Shown: piece by piece, positions 1 through 10,666 of the stretch
How positions within the stretch are numbered: position 1 is the stretch's first letter
Layout of the letters: each line of letters starts with the position of its first letter
NCBI GenBank assembly: GCA_028023455.1
Contig: JAQFVV010000157.1
Coordinates: 496,001-560,000 of the forward strand
Direction: 5' to 3'
Source of the DNA: Epiperipatus broadwayi
Lineage: Eukaryota > Onychophora > Udeonychophora > Euonychophora > Peripatidae
DNA: 64,000 bases
Program-made: the position numbers and the translations under genes
Notes under the pieces: generated by a model
The model's database searches: none
Told to the model about the DNA's origin: nothing
The model's input: only the letters and a program-made list of their open reading frames with translations

Positions 1-444
1 GGTGCTATATTTTGTAGAAAATATATTAGGCTTTAGTAACTCAAGAGCTATAAGTTATAAAGCAATGTTTTTACTTCAGAGAAAAAAGTAATAAAATGTA
101 AACATATATCTACTTTAAAAAGCAATAAAAAGATTGTTAATAATTAATGGAAACACAAATGTAAATAGATATGCAACTTTTAAAAAGTAATGAAAAATGA
201 ATTCCGTAAAAATAAAAAAAAACTTTATTTTGATAATTTGAGTGTAAGTCTAATTCAATAAAAAAAGATTGGTTTGCAGATAAATTACACTTAAACAGAT
301 AAAGATTGTAAGTTAAAAGCATTCTATAAAAGATTTCCAAAAGATAATGCAAATGTTTATTTTCAAGGCTGAACATAACTTCTGGATTTAAAATACCAAG
401 AAAACTGTGTATTGTTAAAATCAAACCATTAAACTATTTTAGGA
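1..444. other. AT-rich non-coding stretch
   Basis: No coding or structured signal is recognised here. The only open frame of note, on the minus strand, is low-complexity and shows no family resemblance. The last 14 bases form the left target-site copy of the following SINE. Confidence 0.5.
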
Positions 445-538
445 GTCAAGCATTGGTGGCCTAGCGGTTAGCATAGCTGCCTTCCAAGCAGATGGCACAG
501 GTTCGCTTCCTGGTCAACGCATTTGACATATGAAAAAA
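445..538 (+). mobile_element. tRNA-Gly-like SINE, copy 1
   Basis: This is a very short tRNA-derived SINE. The body runs GCATTGGTGGCCTAGCGG (A-box region), then CTGC-CTTCCAA-GCAG, an anticodon arm with a TCC (Gly) anticodon, then GGTTCGCTTCC (B box), then ACATATG and an A-run. It is flanked by a direct repeat AAACTATTTTAGGA at 431-444 and 539-552, which fits L1-type target-primed integration. The acceptor helix carries an outer GTCAA/TTGAC extension that also appears in the copies at 3885 and 50548. The T arm and acceptor are degraded, so a working tRNA gene is unlikely. Box positions and the TSD are seen directly; the SINE assignment is inference. Confidence 0.85.
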
Positions 539-552
539 AAACTATTTTAGGA

Positions 553-1149
553 GAAAACAAACGGAATAAATATTTGAAGCTAATTACTGTGGAATGCGAA
601 TGGTCATAATTAGAAGCTGGATCCTTATCATCATTGTAAAAATGCATTAGTCAAATGGCTTTATTTTTACATTGGAATGAGAGGAATTTATCAATGAATT
701 CAAACAAGGAGAAAACAGTATAAATAGTGCACACAATAAAAGAGCACCACAGTCAACTTTCTTCCACTCATTCCATGCTGATGTGTGTTCCTGTCATAAT
801 GACTTTTGAGAAAAGCTGAGGGGAAAGTGCCTTAAAACTTTTCTGCAATGATGGAAGTGTCCCAGAGCTCATGCCTTTGAAGGTGAAAGAAAGCTGACTA
901 CGGAAATGTTTACAGACCTTATTAATTTTTTTATGATTTGTGTATGCCTGAGAATGCCCAATTAGGATTGTGTTTTAAATACTGCAAGTATAAACTTTTA
1001 GTATTCACTTAGATCCACCACTTTTGTAGTTTTTGGTGGTGATTATAGTATTCAATATTCCTTGAATAAATTTAGATTTAAATTTATTAGTTATTGGTTT
1101 TTGATTTTTGTGTTAAAAATGTTTAAACAGGTGAAAAAATAGAATTTTT
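553..1149. other. non-coding, no recognised feature
   Basis: I see no gene, paired repeat or RNA structure. The region is the flank between the SINE and the truncated 5' end of the RTE LINE. Confidence 0.4.
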
Positions 1150-2500
1150 TTTTAGCAAAGTTATATACCAAATGTCTAAATGATAAACATGTAACAGATG
1201 ATTGAAAGATTGCAGTATTAATATTAATATTTAAAAAAGGTGATAAAGAAGACAGAAATTATAGACCTATCTGTCTTTTATCAGTTTTATACAAAATTTT
1301 TACCAAGATAATTACAACTCATCTACAGAGAACATTGGATTTCCACCAACCAAGAGAACAAGCTGGATTTAAAAGTGGTTTTAGTACAGTAGATCATATC
1401 CAGGTATTGAGAGAAGTTATAGAAAGAACAAATGAATATGAGTTACCATTATGCTTTGGATTTGTAGATTATGATAATGCATTTGATTCTATAAACCTTA
1501 CTTCAGTGATTAAAGCATTGGATCATCAAGGTATAGATTCAGGATATTGTCATATTTTAAAAAAATATTTATAGAAATGCAACAGCAATAATTAAATTAT
1601 ATAATGATACTAAGGGTGTAAAACAGGGTGACTCCATCTCCAAAACTTTTTACAGCAGTGCTGCAAGAAGTATTTTGTGGATTAAAATGGGAATCTAAAG
1701 AATGAGGGTAAATGGAGATTATTTAAGTCATTTAGATTTTGCAGATAATATAGTTGTTTTTGCAAATAATGCTTTAGAGCTGCAGGAAATGTTGCAGGAG
1801 TTATCAGATGAAAGTAGAACAAAAGATAAATGTTTAAAAAGACTAAAGTAATGTTCAATGGATTTTCTCAAAATATGAAAATAAAGATTGATTATGATGA
1901 CTTAGAAGAAGTTAACAGCTACAAATATCTTGGTCAGATTATTAATACAGATGGAAACATAATGGATGAAATTAATCATAGAATTAAACTTGATTGGAGT
2001 GCTTTTGGTAGAAATTATTTGATACTAAAAGGAAATATGCCTATGTGTTTGAAAAGAAAGGTTTTTAATAAAAGTGTTTTACCAGTTGTTACTTATGTAT
2101 CTGAGACTTGGACACTTAATAGAAGAGCAATACAGAGACTTCAGACCACTCAAAGAAGTATGGAGAGATGCATGTTAGGAGTAACAAGAAGGGATCGAAA
2201 ACACAATATATGGGTAAGAGAACAAATAAGTGTTATTGACCTCATTGAAAAAATTAAAAGACTGAAGTGGAGTTGGATTGGACATATTGCTAGAAGAGAT
2301 GATAATAGATGGACAATTGAAATCTTCAACTGGATTCCAATAGATTGTAAAAGACCTAGAAAGAGACATAAATGGGTGAAATAAGAAAGTGTGCAGGGAT
2401 GATGTGAAGAAAAGCTAAAAATTGGAGAAGATTGTTTGAACTTGGAGAGACCTTCATCCTGTACTGGACTGATAATCGTTGATGATAATGATGTTTGAAG
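1150..2500 (+). pseudogene. RTE-type LINE reverse transcriptase relic
   Basis: This encodes the degraded C-terminal two thirds of a non-LTR retrotransposon polymerase. In order, across several frames: KKGDKEDRNYRPICLLS (fingers), QAGFKSGFSTVDHI, then FVDYDNAFDS (palm motif A), SPKLFTAVLQEVF (motif B side), and LSHLDFADNIVVFANN near 1730. The catalytic FADD has become FADN, so one metal-binding Asp is lost. A 184-residue frame at 1830-2384 holds KTKVMFNGF, SYKYLGQI and the thumb/C-terminal block ending GHIARRDDNRW. Frames break between 1574 and 1830. The order and wording match RTE-like LINEs of invertebrates. The 3' end is a GATGATAATGATG-type tail near 2480-2492. No endonuclease domain is present, so it is 5'-truncated. 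It is dead. Confidence 0.85.
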
Positions 2501-2508
2501 AATAAAAA

Positions 2509-2950
2509 TGTTAAAGATGTTTATTATTAAACTATTTATTTTAAAAAATAAATAAATATGAGATGAAAATATTTTTTCCAATTGTTTGAATTTAAATTAT
2601 TTCATTGTTACTATCTGATGGCATCCACAAATAATAAATAACCTTCAGATGTGAACCAATAGTATTTCTTGCTGCCTTGTAGAATAAAATAGGTAAGATT
2701 AGGTTATGTTTCAACATGGTTTGTTAAAGATGTTTATTATTAAACTATTTTTTTTTTTTAAAAAAATAAATACGAGATGAAAATATTTTTTCCAATTGTT
2801 TGAATTTAAAATTTAAATTATTCCATTGTTACTATCTGATGGCATCCAGAAATAATAAATAATGGAATAACCTTCAGATGTGCACCAATAGTATTTCTTG
2901 CTGCCTTGTAGAATAAAATAGGTAAGATTAGGCTATGTTTCAACATGGTT
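2509..2950. repeat. 213-bp tandem duplication
   Basis: Two head-to-tail copies run 2509-2721 and 2722-2950. Both contain TGTTAAAGATGTTTATTA, ACTATCTGATGGCATCCA, CTTGCTGCCTTGTAGAATA and GTTTCAACATGGTTT. The second copy is about 16 bp longer because of a T-run and small insertions. The array starts directly after the RTE 3' tail. Few mismatches outside the indels suggest a fairly recent duplication. Confidence 0.9.
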
Positions 2951-3868
2951 TATTATTTTTGATCTGTTTTCAGTTAATTAAATTAAAACTTACTGTCATG
3001 AGCCTCTCTTGACATCATTCTGCACTAACTGTAACATTGAAAATGTATACTTGGGAAATAATATTTTAATCCTCTAAAACTACAATCTTTTTTTTTTTGT
3101 GTGCGTGTGTGTTTTTTAATTGTAAAAATCCGTTCACACTGAGAAAACAATAATAATGATCGACTTAGCCAACTGAGTCCTTATTTTGATCTGGCATGAG
3201 CCAGTACAAACAATAATGAGCTTTTGAATATGAACTAAGAAATTTCAGTCAGCAAATGATTAAAAGATATTCTTGCCTATATGAAAAACCTAGAAATTGA
3301 TCATCTAAACATGGACTAAAATGCAAAATCTGGCTAAGTTATCCTGCTTGGTGGATTGTCTATTAATATTAAAATAGTTGTAACATGAGTAATTAATGAT
3401 TATGTACTAAAATCAAAGATAATGGTAGTAATAAAAAATAATTTTTAGTTTTCTGCTGTTATTCAGTAAATTCTTACATATCATAAAATATTTATGATAA
3501 TTAATTTATAAACAAATAAATATAGTGTACCACCCAATGATATCTTAGGGTTTATATGATTTAAGTTCTTTGTATTCGGTGACCAAATTACGTTCAATTT
3601 GATAATTCCCTCATTCGAATATGTCCGGTAATTTTATCAAGCACAATTATTTTTCCTGGTCACACAACCCTGCTTAACGTAACTAAACTTGAATAATAGT
3701 TTAGGACAGAACCGGCTCACCCCCTCCCCCCGCTTTTATTAATTTCTATTATCAAATTATTTACTACACCTGGAGGATTGTATTTTCTAATACAGCATCG
3801 GCAATTTATTTGGTAAAGTAATAATTGTTGACTGAAAAAAAAAAGAAAAATGTAATAATTGTTGACTT
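2951..3868. other. non-coding, no recognised feature
   Basis: There are simple T and GT runs near 3090 and a CCCCCTCCCCCC tract near 3720. I see no coding or paired-repeat signal. Confidence 0.4.
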
Positions 3869-3884
3869 AACTAATTTTATCCTA

Positions 3885-3996
3885 GTCAAGCGTTGTTAGC
3901 CGAGAGGTCATCGCATCCGCCTTGCAAGCAAGTAGTTAGTTCAACGTTGTGGGTTCGCGTCCCGGCTGATGCTATGACATATGAGAAAAAACAAAC
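3885..3996 (+). mobile_element. tRNA-like SINE, copy 2
   Basis: The element starts GTCAAGCGTTG, has an A-box-like TAGCCGAGAGGTCATCGC, an anticodon loop CTTGCAA (TGC), a long variable region, a B-box-like GGGTTCGCGTCCC, and ends GCTATGACATATGAG plus an A-run. A 16-bp direct repeat AACTAATTTTATCCTA at 3869-3884 and 3997-4012 flanks it. GTCA at the start pairs with TGAC near the end, extending the acceptor-like helix. It differs from copy 1 in the D-arm and variable arm but shares the outer ends, so it is a second subfamily. An open reading frame across it is an accident. Confidence 0.85.
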
Positions 3997-4239
3997 AACT
4001 AATTTTATCCTATTAATAACAAACTTAAATAAACAACAACGTAAGTTATATTCTTATGATTTATTACATTACAATTATGATTATTTTAAAAACTAGAGCG
4101 AGAATAAAAGTACAAAACAAATAAATTCAAATGGCAATAAAGTGGTATATTTTATTTAAAGAACTTTTAAACACTACTGTTTTTAAGATTCAGATTCTTT
4201 TTTTTTTACAGTCTGACACAACACAGCATTTTCTATCTT

Positions 4240-5940
4240 TATAGTTCAAGAAAGTGATCACTTAAATCTCTACTTTTAACAAAATGACTGCATAGTAAAC
4301 AATTAGTCTCTACATTTCTAATCACCAAAAGATCTAAAAATTTTAACTTACCAAAATCTAACCCGCCCCCCTCCTTCTAACACATATTTTATAGAAGGAT
4401 CAAACCAATTAAACTCATTTACAAATTCATTCAATTTATCATTCTCAACTACAAATAAACAATCATCAACATATCTGACAAATAACTTTATATATAAAGA
4501 ATACTTTTTAATAATCATTTCCTCTTCCATATAATTAATATAAACTGAACATACTAAAGGAGAAATAATATAACCTATTATCCACCCTTCCTTAGTCTTA
4601 TAAAAATTATCTTTATAAGTAAAATACATAGAATTTTCCAATAATAAAAGCAAATCTTTAATTACCTTAATTTTATTTTTTGATAAAGAACTTTTCTTAA
4701 TCAATACAGACATAAGAACATCAATATTGCTTAACCTATTAACAGACTGATACATGTTCTCAATATCTAAACTGCCAAATACCCAATTACTTTCCATTTT
4801 AAAATTATTAATCTTATCAAAAGCCTCAAAAGAAGAAGAAACTGTGTAATGACCAAAATCAACAAATTGTTTTAAAAAATTATTCAAGAATCTAGAAATA
4901 TCCTCTACAACACTACCTGTAAAATCAAAAATAAATCTTAAAGGAAAACCATCTTTATGAGTCTTAATATTCACAAACATCTTAGCTGATATGAAATCAT
5001 TTGGATAACATTTTAAATAATCTACTCTATTAAAATTTTTTAAATTAACCATTTTCTTCATAATATCTATCAACTTTCTTTTAATCAAATTACCTGGATC
5101 TTTATCTAAAAACATATATTTACCATTATTTAATTCTCTATCCATTTTCTCTTTGAATTCATCTTCTTTCATAATGACAAACCTACCAGCTTTGTCTTCA
5201 CGAGAAATGATCACATCATTAGCAATTAACCTATTCTTAAGATGTCTAACCTCAGCAGGATTAACCACAAATTTTTCTTTCATTTTTAAACATTTATTCA
5301 AAATCGACTGAATACCAACTTTCTGCTCATCACTCAAATTACTAGATTCAATAGACGAAATTGTATCAAAAACTATATTTTTTGAATGAAATGGAACAAA
5401 ATTAGGGCCTTTACCAAGAATATCTAATTCTCTATCATTTAATATCAGAAAAATTAACAACTCTATCATCAGAAGCATTACTCTCATACCCCTTATCACT
5501 ACAATAAATTTTATTAACTTTCCCAAACAACCATTTTAATTTTCTTTCATATTTCTTACAATAGAAATATGACCTATTCTGTCTAAATTGCCTCGTGAAA
5601 AAATTCAAAATTGAATAATTAAAATCTTGCCTCCTGTCTAAATAATATCTATTTCTTTTATATACATAAATAAATTTGTAAAACTTTACAAAATTTTCTT
5701 TCAAAAAACTATTCAAAATATATGTTTGTAACTTAAAAACCAAATTCCTATTTTGAAGCAACTTTTTATTTCTACTAAAATTAATAACAAACACCTAGGA
5801 AAAACACTAAATTCCCTACATTTTTAAAGAAAATAAATCTGCCATCTTAAAGACTCTATCCTATCACTCAATCTAGACAAATTTTTAATCCTCCTATCAT
5901 TCAATGGAAAATTATTAAAAACTAAATTCCACAAAGCCAT
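4240..5940 (-). pseudogene. Penelope-like element reverse transcriptase, frameshifted
   Basis: This is a PLE polymerase read on the minus strand in at least four frames. The N-terminal part (5940-5800) has RLSDRIESLRWQIYFL, a stop, then KCREFSVFPR. A 119-codon frame follows (5794-5435). Then comes a 392-codon frame (5526-4348) with LNDRELDILGKGPNFVP, KTHKDGFPLRFI, SLDIENMYQS (motif A), YIISPLVCSVYINYMEEE (motif B) and FVRYVDDCLFVV (motif C, both Asp intact). After another shift, KLKFLDL appears near 4350. The GIY-YIG endonuclease that follows in canonical PLEs is absent. The sense strand is strikingly cytosine-poor. PLE membership rests on the KTHK, RYVDD and KFLDL blocks in order. Expression of any product is unlikely. 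Confidence 0.9.
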
Positions 5941-6173
5941 ACTAAAAACCAATTACAAATACCCTTATAAATTAACACACAATAAAAACATACACACACT
6001 TCTATATATATAACTAAATAAACACAAATATACTCTTTCAACCAAACTCAAACAACATAAAATTCAAATATATCAATAAAAAAAAAATCTTTACACTACA
6101 TCAGCAAAACTCCTCTTAAATGCAAAGAAACTCATTAAAATGTTAACATTACAAGCATAAAGCTAAACTAGTC

Positions 6174-6418
6174 AATATATAATTAAAATTACCCAAATCC
6201 AAAATTCAAACAGACCAGCAAAAAAATAATATTAAACCCAACCAAAGGTTTCACTTCCAAAATTCAACCAGACCAGCAAAAAAATAATATTAAAACACAA
6301 CCAAAGATTTCACTTGAGAAGTCTGCTTGTAGCAGTGAAACCTTTGGTTGTGTTTTAATATTATTTTTTTGCTGGTCTGGTTGAATTTTGGATTTGGGTA
6401 ATTTTAACTATATATAAT
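6174..6418. repeat. inverted and tandem repeat with hammerhead-like centre
   Basis: The left arm holds two tandem versions of a roughly 60-bp unit (ATTCAACCAGACCAGC, AATAATATTAAAACACAACC, AAAGATTTCACT). The right arm, from 6334, is one inverted copy ending in TTTGGGTAATTTTAACTATA. The unpaired centre at 6314-6336 reads TTGAGAAGTCTGCTTGTAGC followed by GTGAAAC. It contains a CTGC/GCAG stem placed as stem II of a hammerhead ribozyme. It lies just 5' of the minus-strand PLE, so it may be an inverted PLE terminal repeat. The inverted repeat is seen directly; the PLE link is inference. Confidence 0.75.
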
Positions 6419-7255
6419 ATGTAAATAAATGTATTTATTCTTATTTAATAACGTTTTGGGTAATTAATAGTTTTGTGATAATTGTTGGTAGTCAGTTTCA
6501 TAGCTGAATAAACAACATAATCATCATTATTTACAAATTAATTAAAAATACTTTTCCAAAGAATGAAACTTAAAAAACTAGAACATTTTAAGTAAGATTC
6601 AGTTTTACTTTTAACTATTTCAAATAATACTGATTTTGTATCATTCTATTCATTTAAAACTAACCTGATCCTTATCTTAAAAAAACTTTCTACTAATGAA
6701 AATTGAAAACAACTTTTTGTTAAATACAAACTAAATTTATTTTCTTAAATAAAATTACAACTAAAAATGTGACTTTATTTAAGTAAATGTTATTTAAAAT
6801 TATATATACACCCGAGTCTCATTTTATGCAGATTTATTTAATGCGATTTTGAAGTTATGTGATTCATGTTTCTTCTTAATATCTTTGTATGTGGTTTTCT
6901 TTTATGCAATAAAAATTATTAGATCAAAAGTCGAGTTCCAATAATGCGCTATTACTTTAAATATTATAAATTTTATGCACTCATATCAAATTTAAAATAA
7001 TAGCGCATTATAGATTTTATGCAATAAAAAAGTTCATAATTCACTTAAAATCAGAATTTCTTCATTTTATATACACACATTAAATTTTACAAGACTATAA
7101 TGTAAATCTGTTCTAACATTATAAATGAAAAATACTATGTATGTTGTTTTTGCATTTTAAATCACATTCTATTTTTATTTTTTATAAAAAGAGTACGTAA
7201 TCAATTAATCATTTAGTGTCCACAAGTTTATTTTAAAAGGTGAGTAACAACGGTG

Positions 7256-7448
7256 GGCATGATTAAATTTGACAATTAAAATCTGATTTTTTATTGTAAT
7301 TAAAAATTTAAAAATTACGTAACATGATCTGAAATTAAGGTGATGTGAAATGATGAAATTTGATTTTTAAATGGAATTGAAAATTAAAAAATAAAAAATA
7401 AAAATAAGAATTCAATTTTTAATTGTTAGTTTTAATTAAATTTTGCCC
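7256..7448. mobile_element. short palindromic MITE nested in TIR element
   Basis: The inverted ends are GGCATGATTAAATTTG and, at the right, the complement-like TTAATTAAATTTTGCCC. The flanks AACAACGGTG (left) and AACAGTGGTG (right) match 8 of 10, suggesting an imperfect target-site duplication. The interior is A/T-only DNA without a reading frame. Confidence 0.45.
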
Positions 7449-7589
7449 AACAGTGGTGAGTCTGTGTCTTTTTATTATCGTAAGTCTAAGTTCTTATTTT
7501 TATTTTAAACTTTTAGTTTACTCTAATAGAGAGAATAAAAACACCCAAGAAAATGAATTTCTTTGGAAACAAAAATTTCAATTTTAGAT

Positions 7590-7694
7590 CGCTTAGCGAG
7601 ATAGGAAGGATCAATAGCAATTGGAAAACGTTTTAGTTGTATTTCCTCTTGACTTCATTTAAGGAAAAGCTACAGTACCTCACATCACATCACG
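7590..7694 (+). mobile_element. 3' tail of a LINE
   Basis: The stretch CTTGACTTCATTTAAGGAAA, AGCTACAGTACC and a CACATC repeat matches the 3' end of the LINE at 40120-41400 (CTTGACTTCGTTTAAGGAGA, AGCCATAATACAT, CACATC repeat). It is either a severely 5'-truncated LINE copy or a SINE borrowing that tail. No clear target-site duplication was found. Confidence 0.6.
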
Positions 7695-8047
7695 ATGAAT
7701 CTGATGTCTCAAATAGCGATAATAATTAAAATACTGTGCATGTATGAAAAAAATGTAAATTACGCATAAAAATATAGTTTTGAATAAAATTAAATACTGT
7801 AGTTAATAAAAAAAAAAGTAAAAAAAGTTTGTCTTGTATCAATTTTTTTCAAATTTGAAATTTTTTATTAGTCAAATTTTATTCTATTTTTTTTTTATGC
7901 GAATTTTAAAGTAATTTTACATTGTTGCTTTGCTTTTATGCGATTTTTACGTATCCCCCATTTTTCAAGATAAGTCTATTTTCGTGCGATTTCTTTTGTG
8001 CATGTTTTCTGATGAACCTATCTACCGCATAAAACAAGATTCAGGTG

Positions 8048-8884
8048 TACATGATTATCCCCTCCACATATTTACTTACACAAACACCCCCAAATATATA
8101 TAAATACATTGGATTTTGAATACAAGTGTGTCAAAATGAATATAACATTTGAATTTTAACATAACTATTTTATATTTATTTAGCCAGTTAAAAATTATAT
8201 GTTGAAATAAAAGTGCTCTATTTATTCTGCCTAACATCATATCACTACTTACTTATTAATTTCTATGTTGCAATTTTACAATCCATGACATTGATAATTT
8301 CAATATACTATATATGTAAATAATTTATTAAATACCACATTTATCTTTTAAGTGGTAATGTTTAATGGACAAAATCAATTCCTGGAGAACATAGATTTCG
8401 GTCATAATATGTCATCAACAGTGAAAACCAGTTGACAATCCATCAAATACATTGCATTTTCTATTTAAATATGATCACAATGTTCATTGTGATATTGAAG
8501 ATTGAATATAAATTTAACTAAAGCCTCCTTTGCATAGGTTTAATATTAATAGACATGTCTGAAGAATAATTTGGAACTAGGAAAAAAATAGACACAGAGA
8601 ATAAAACTATTAATAAAAGTTGAAAAAGAAATTAAGATTAAAAACTGTTTCAATATTTAAAAAAAAATTTGATAAAGTGATTTGGGAGAAGGGGGTATGT
8701 TAACAAGGAAAGATCAAAACTAAAAGTAAAGACATTAATTAAAAAATCTTATATATGACGTATAAGTTATTTACTAGATTAAATACATTTTACAAAAAAA
8801 AAAATATACAGAAAAAGATATTAATCAAGAATATTTATTTCATATGATGTTACATATTAAAATAAAATGAAAAATTATATCTTG
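8048..8884. other. non-coding, no recognised feature
   Basis: AT-rich DNA with no supported gene or repeat. Confidence 0.4.
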
Positions 8885-8889
8885 ATAAC

Positions 8890-9592
8890 TGTAGTGTTTG
8901 TAAAAATGGCAGACATTTTTGTGCACTCCAGAAAAAACTAGAGTTTATTCGAGAGGTTGTTTTTAGATCGTGCTCTGATAACTGAGGAATTTAATTAGTG
9001 CATTGATGTAATGGCGATAGACAATGCCAAGAAATATTTGCTGATTACAAATATTTCTAGATAAGAGACGTTGCCTTATTGGACAGTGTATTGATTGATT
9101 GTTGCAGTTATCAGAGAGTGATAAGAGGACTGTGTAACATCTAAGCAGAGCAGTAGTTGAGTAGCAGTATTGGAGTAGGCAGTGATTTGAGTACAATTCC
9201 AGTAGAGATATCTTGCATCAGTGCCTGCGGTTAATGACCAGCGCCCAGTGGAAATGTAGTTCATGAGTATAGCTGAAGGAGACCGCAGCGGAGATGTTCA
9301 GAGCCTTCATTGGAGAGCATTTGTTGCAGACAAATTCATTGGAGAGCATTTGTTGCAGACCAATTTGTTGGAGAGCACGTTGCAGACCAATTCATTGGAG
9401 AGCATCTGCTTGCAGACCATTCGTTTGGAGAGCACCCAGTGCAGAGAATACAGAGTATATTCAGAGCATTCGTTGCAGACCATTTGTTGGAGAGCATACG
9501 CAGCAGAGCATTAGTGGCAAGAAAACAGCGTGGGAATTGAACATTAGCGAACGTTATTGGATAGCCGCACAGTCGTAAGTGCGGATATAACA
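8890..9592 (+). repeat. 5' LTR
   Basis: The 5' LTR begins TGTAGTGTTTG and ends GCGGATATAACA, followed after one T by the primer site. Its downstream half contains a 29-bp tandem repeat, listed separately. Several open frames run through it on both strands, all created by that repeat. Confidence 0.9.
9310..9515 (+). repeat. 29-bp minisatellite inside 5' LTR
   Basis: About six copies of a unit built on TTGGAGAGCATTTG, TTGCAGACCAATTC start at about 9310, 9339, 9368, 9395, 9425 and 9487; a degenerate unit lies between the last two. The same array is in the 3' LTR at about 10377-10585. Repeated short units in LTRs can be enhancer-like, but function is not shown here. Confidence 0.85.
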
Positions 9593-9593
9593 T

Positions 9594-9604
9594 TGGCGCA
9601 GTCG
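9594..9604 (+). other. primer binding site, tRNA-Ser type
   Basis: TGGCGCAGTCG lies one base after the LTR end. It complements a tRNA ending CGACUGCGCCA, which matches insect-type tRNA-Ser acceptor ends and resembles primer sites of some Drosophila Gypsy-group elements. The match after this segment is weak. Confidence 0.7.
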
Positions 9605-9945
9605 CATTTGGAACCTGTGAGTAGCAAATAAGTTTTGAACAACAAGTTTAGCTATAAACGGAGAAACCTGGTGAAAATGGAAATCCCAGTTAGTAATGTT
9701 AATAACAGAAGTGAATGGCTAAAGTTTTCATTGCAAGTTTACGTGATGAAACATCGGTGAAAGTTTGGAAATAAAACGTTTGTGCAGTTAACATTGGAAG
9801 CTGAGTTTACCACACTCGCACAGTCACCACTGAACATAATTGGTGAAAAAGTTTCAGCAGCAGTTAAATCGTATATTTCTAAGTGAAATAACAGGAAAGT
9901 AGGAGTATAAAAACAACACCAAGGAATGGCGACAAGGGTTTTTCT
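9605..9945 (+). other. residual interior of LTR element
   Basis: About 340 bp without a supported gene. A short frame from the ATG near 9677 (MEIPVSNVNNRSEWLKF) stops after about 27 codons. It could be the start of a former gag gene, but I see no gag motif. Confidence 0.4.
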
Positions 9946-9959
9946 GGAGTGGAGGGAGG
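9946..9959 (+). other. polypurine tract
   Basis: GGAGTGGAGGGAGG directly precedes the 3' LTR. It has the position and composition expected for the plus-strand primer of reverse transcription. Confidence 0.8.
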
Positions 9960-10661
9960 TGTAGTGTTTGAAAAAATGGCAGATATTTTTGTGCACTCCA
10001 GAAAAAACTAGAATTTATTTGAGAGGTTGTTTTTAGATCGCGCTCTGATAACTGAGGAATTTAATTAGTGCATTGACATAATGGCGATCGACAATGCCAA
10101 GAAATATTTGCTGATTACAAATATTTCTGGATAAGAGACATTGCCTTATTGGACAGTGTATTGATTGATTGTTGCAGTTATCAGAGAGCGATAAGAGGAC
10201 TGTGTAACATCTAAGCAGAGCAGTAGTTGAGTAGCAGTATTGGAGTAGGCAGTGATTTGAGTACAACTCCAGTAGATATCTCACATCAGTGCTTGCGGTT
10301 AATGACCAGCGCCCAGTGGAAATGTAGTTCATGGGTATAGCTGAAGGAGACTGCAGCGGAGATATTCAGAGCCTTTGTTGGAGAGCATTCGTTGCAGACC
10401 AATTTGTTGGAGAGCATTTGTTGCAGACCAATTCGTTGAAGAGCACATTGCAGACCAATTTCGTTGGAGAGCATCCGCTTGCAGACCATTCATTTGGAGA
10501 GCACCCAGTGCAGAGAATACAGAGTATATTCAGAGCATTCGTTGCAGACCATTCGTTGGAGAGCATACACAGCAGATCATTAGTGGCAAGAAAACAGCGT
10601 GGGAATTGAACATTAGCGAACATTATTGGATAGCCACACAGTCGTAAGTGCGGATATAACA
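9960..10661 (+). repeat. 3' LTR
   Basis: This is the second LTR copy, TGTAGTG to ATAACA, carrying the same 29-bp minisatellite. Differences from the 5' LTR are mainly transitions. Confidence 0.9.
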
Positions 10662-10666
10662 ATAAC

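Larger units (their letters stand above)
6809..8047. mobile_element. Tc1/mariner- or pogo-like TIR element, non-autonomous
   Basis: The inverted ends are CACCCGAGTCTCATTTTATG at 6809 and the reverse complement of CACCTGAATCTTGTTTTATG ending at 8047, each flanked outside by TA. Variants of TTTTATGCGATTTT recur near 6845, 7893 and 7935, and a hairpin pairs AATAATGCGCTATTA (6939-6953) with TAATAGCGCATTAT (6995-7008). No transposase frame is present, so it is a deletion derivative. TA flanks and TATGCG-rich ends recall pogo/Tigger-type elements; this family call is tentative. Confidence 0.65.
8885..10666 (+). mobile_element. internally deleted LTR retrotransposon (TRIM-like)
   Basis: Two LTRs of about 703 bp (8890-9592 and 9960-10661) bracket only 367 bp. 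The element is flanked by a perfect 5-bp duplication ATAAC at 8885-8889 and 10662-10666. Each LTR starts TGTAGTG and ends ATAACA. The interior has a primer site and a polypurine tract in the correct places but no gag, protease, polymerase or integrase coding, so it could only move with a helper. In the first 145 bases the LTRs differ at about eight positions, so the insertion is not recent. The primer type suggests a Ty3/Gypsy-like origin, but no protein is left to test this. Confidence 0.9.

Noticed and set aside
445-538. Functional tRNA-Gly gene
   Set aside because: T arm and acceptor pairing are degraded, there is an A-tail and a target-site duplication, so it is a SINE.
2150-2581. 143-codon minus-strand frame
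   Set aside because: Shadow of the RTE coding strand.
4348-5526. RYVDD reverse transcriptase as a viral polymerase or group II intron
   Set aside because: The KTHK, motif A and post-RT KFLDL blocks are those of Penelope-like elements.
9263-10662. Several overlapping 60-100 codon frames with Trp-Arg-Ala and Ala-Asp-Gln repeats
   Set aside because: They arise from the 29-bp LTR minisatellite read in different frames and strands.
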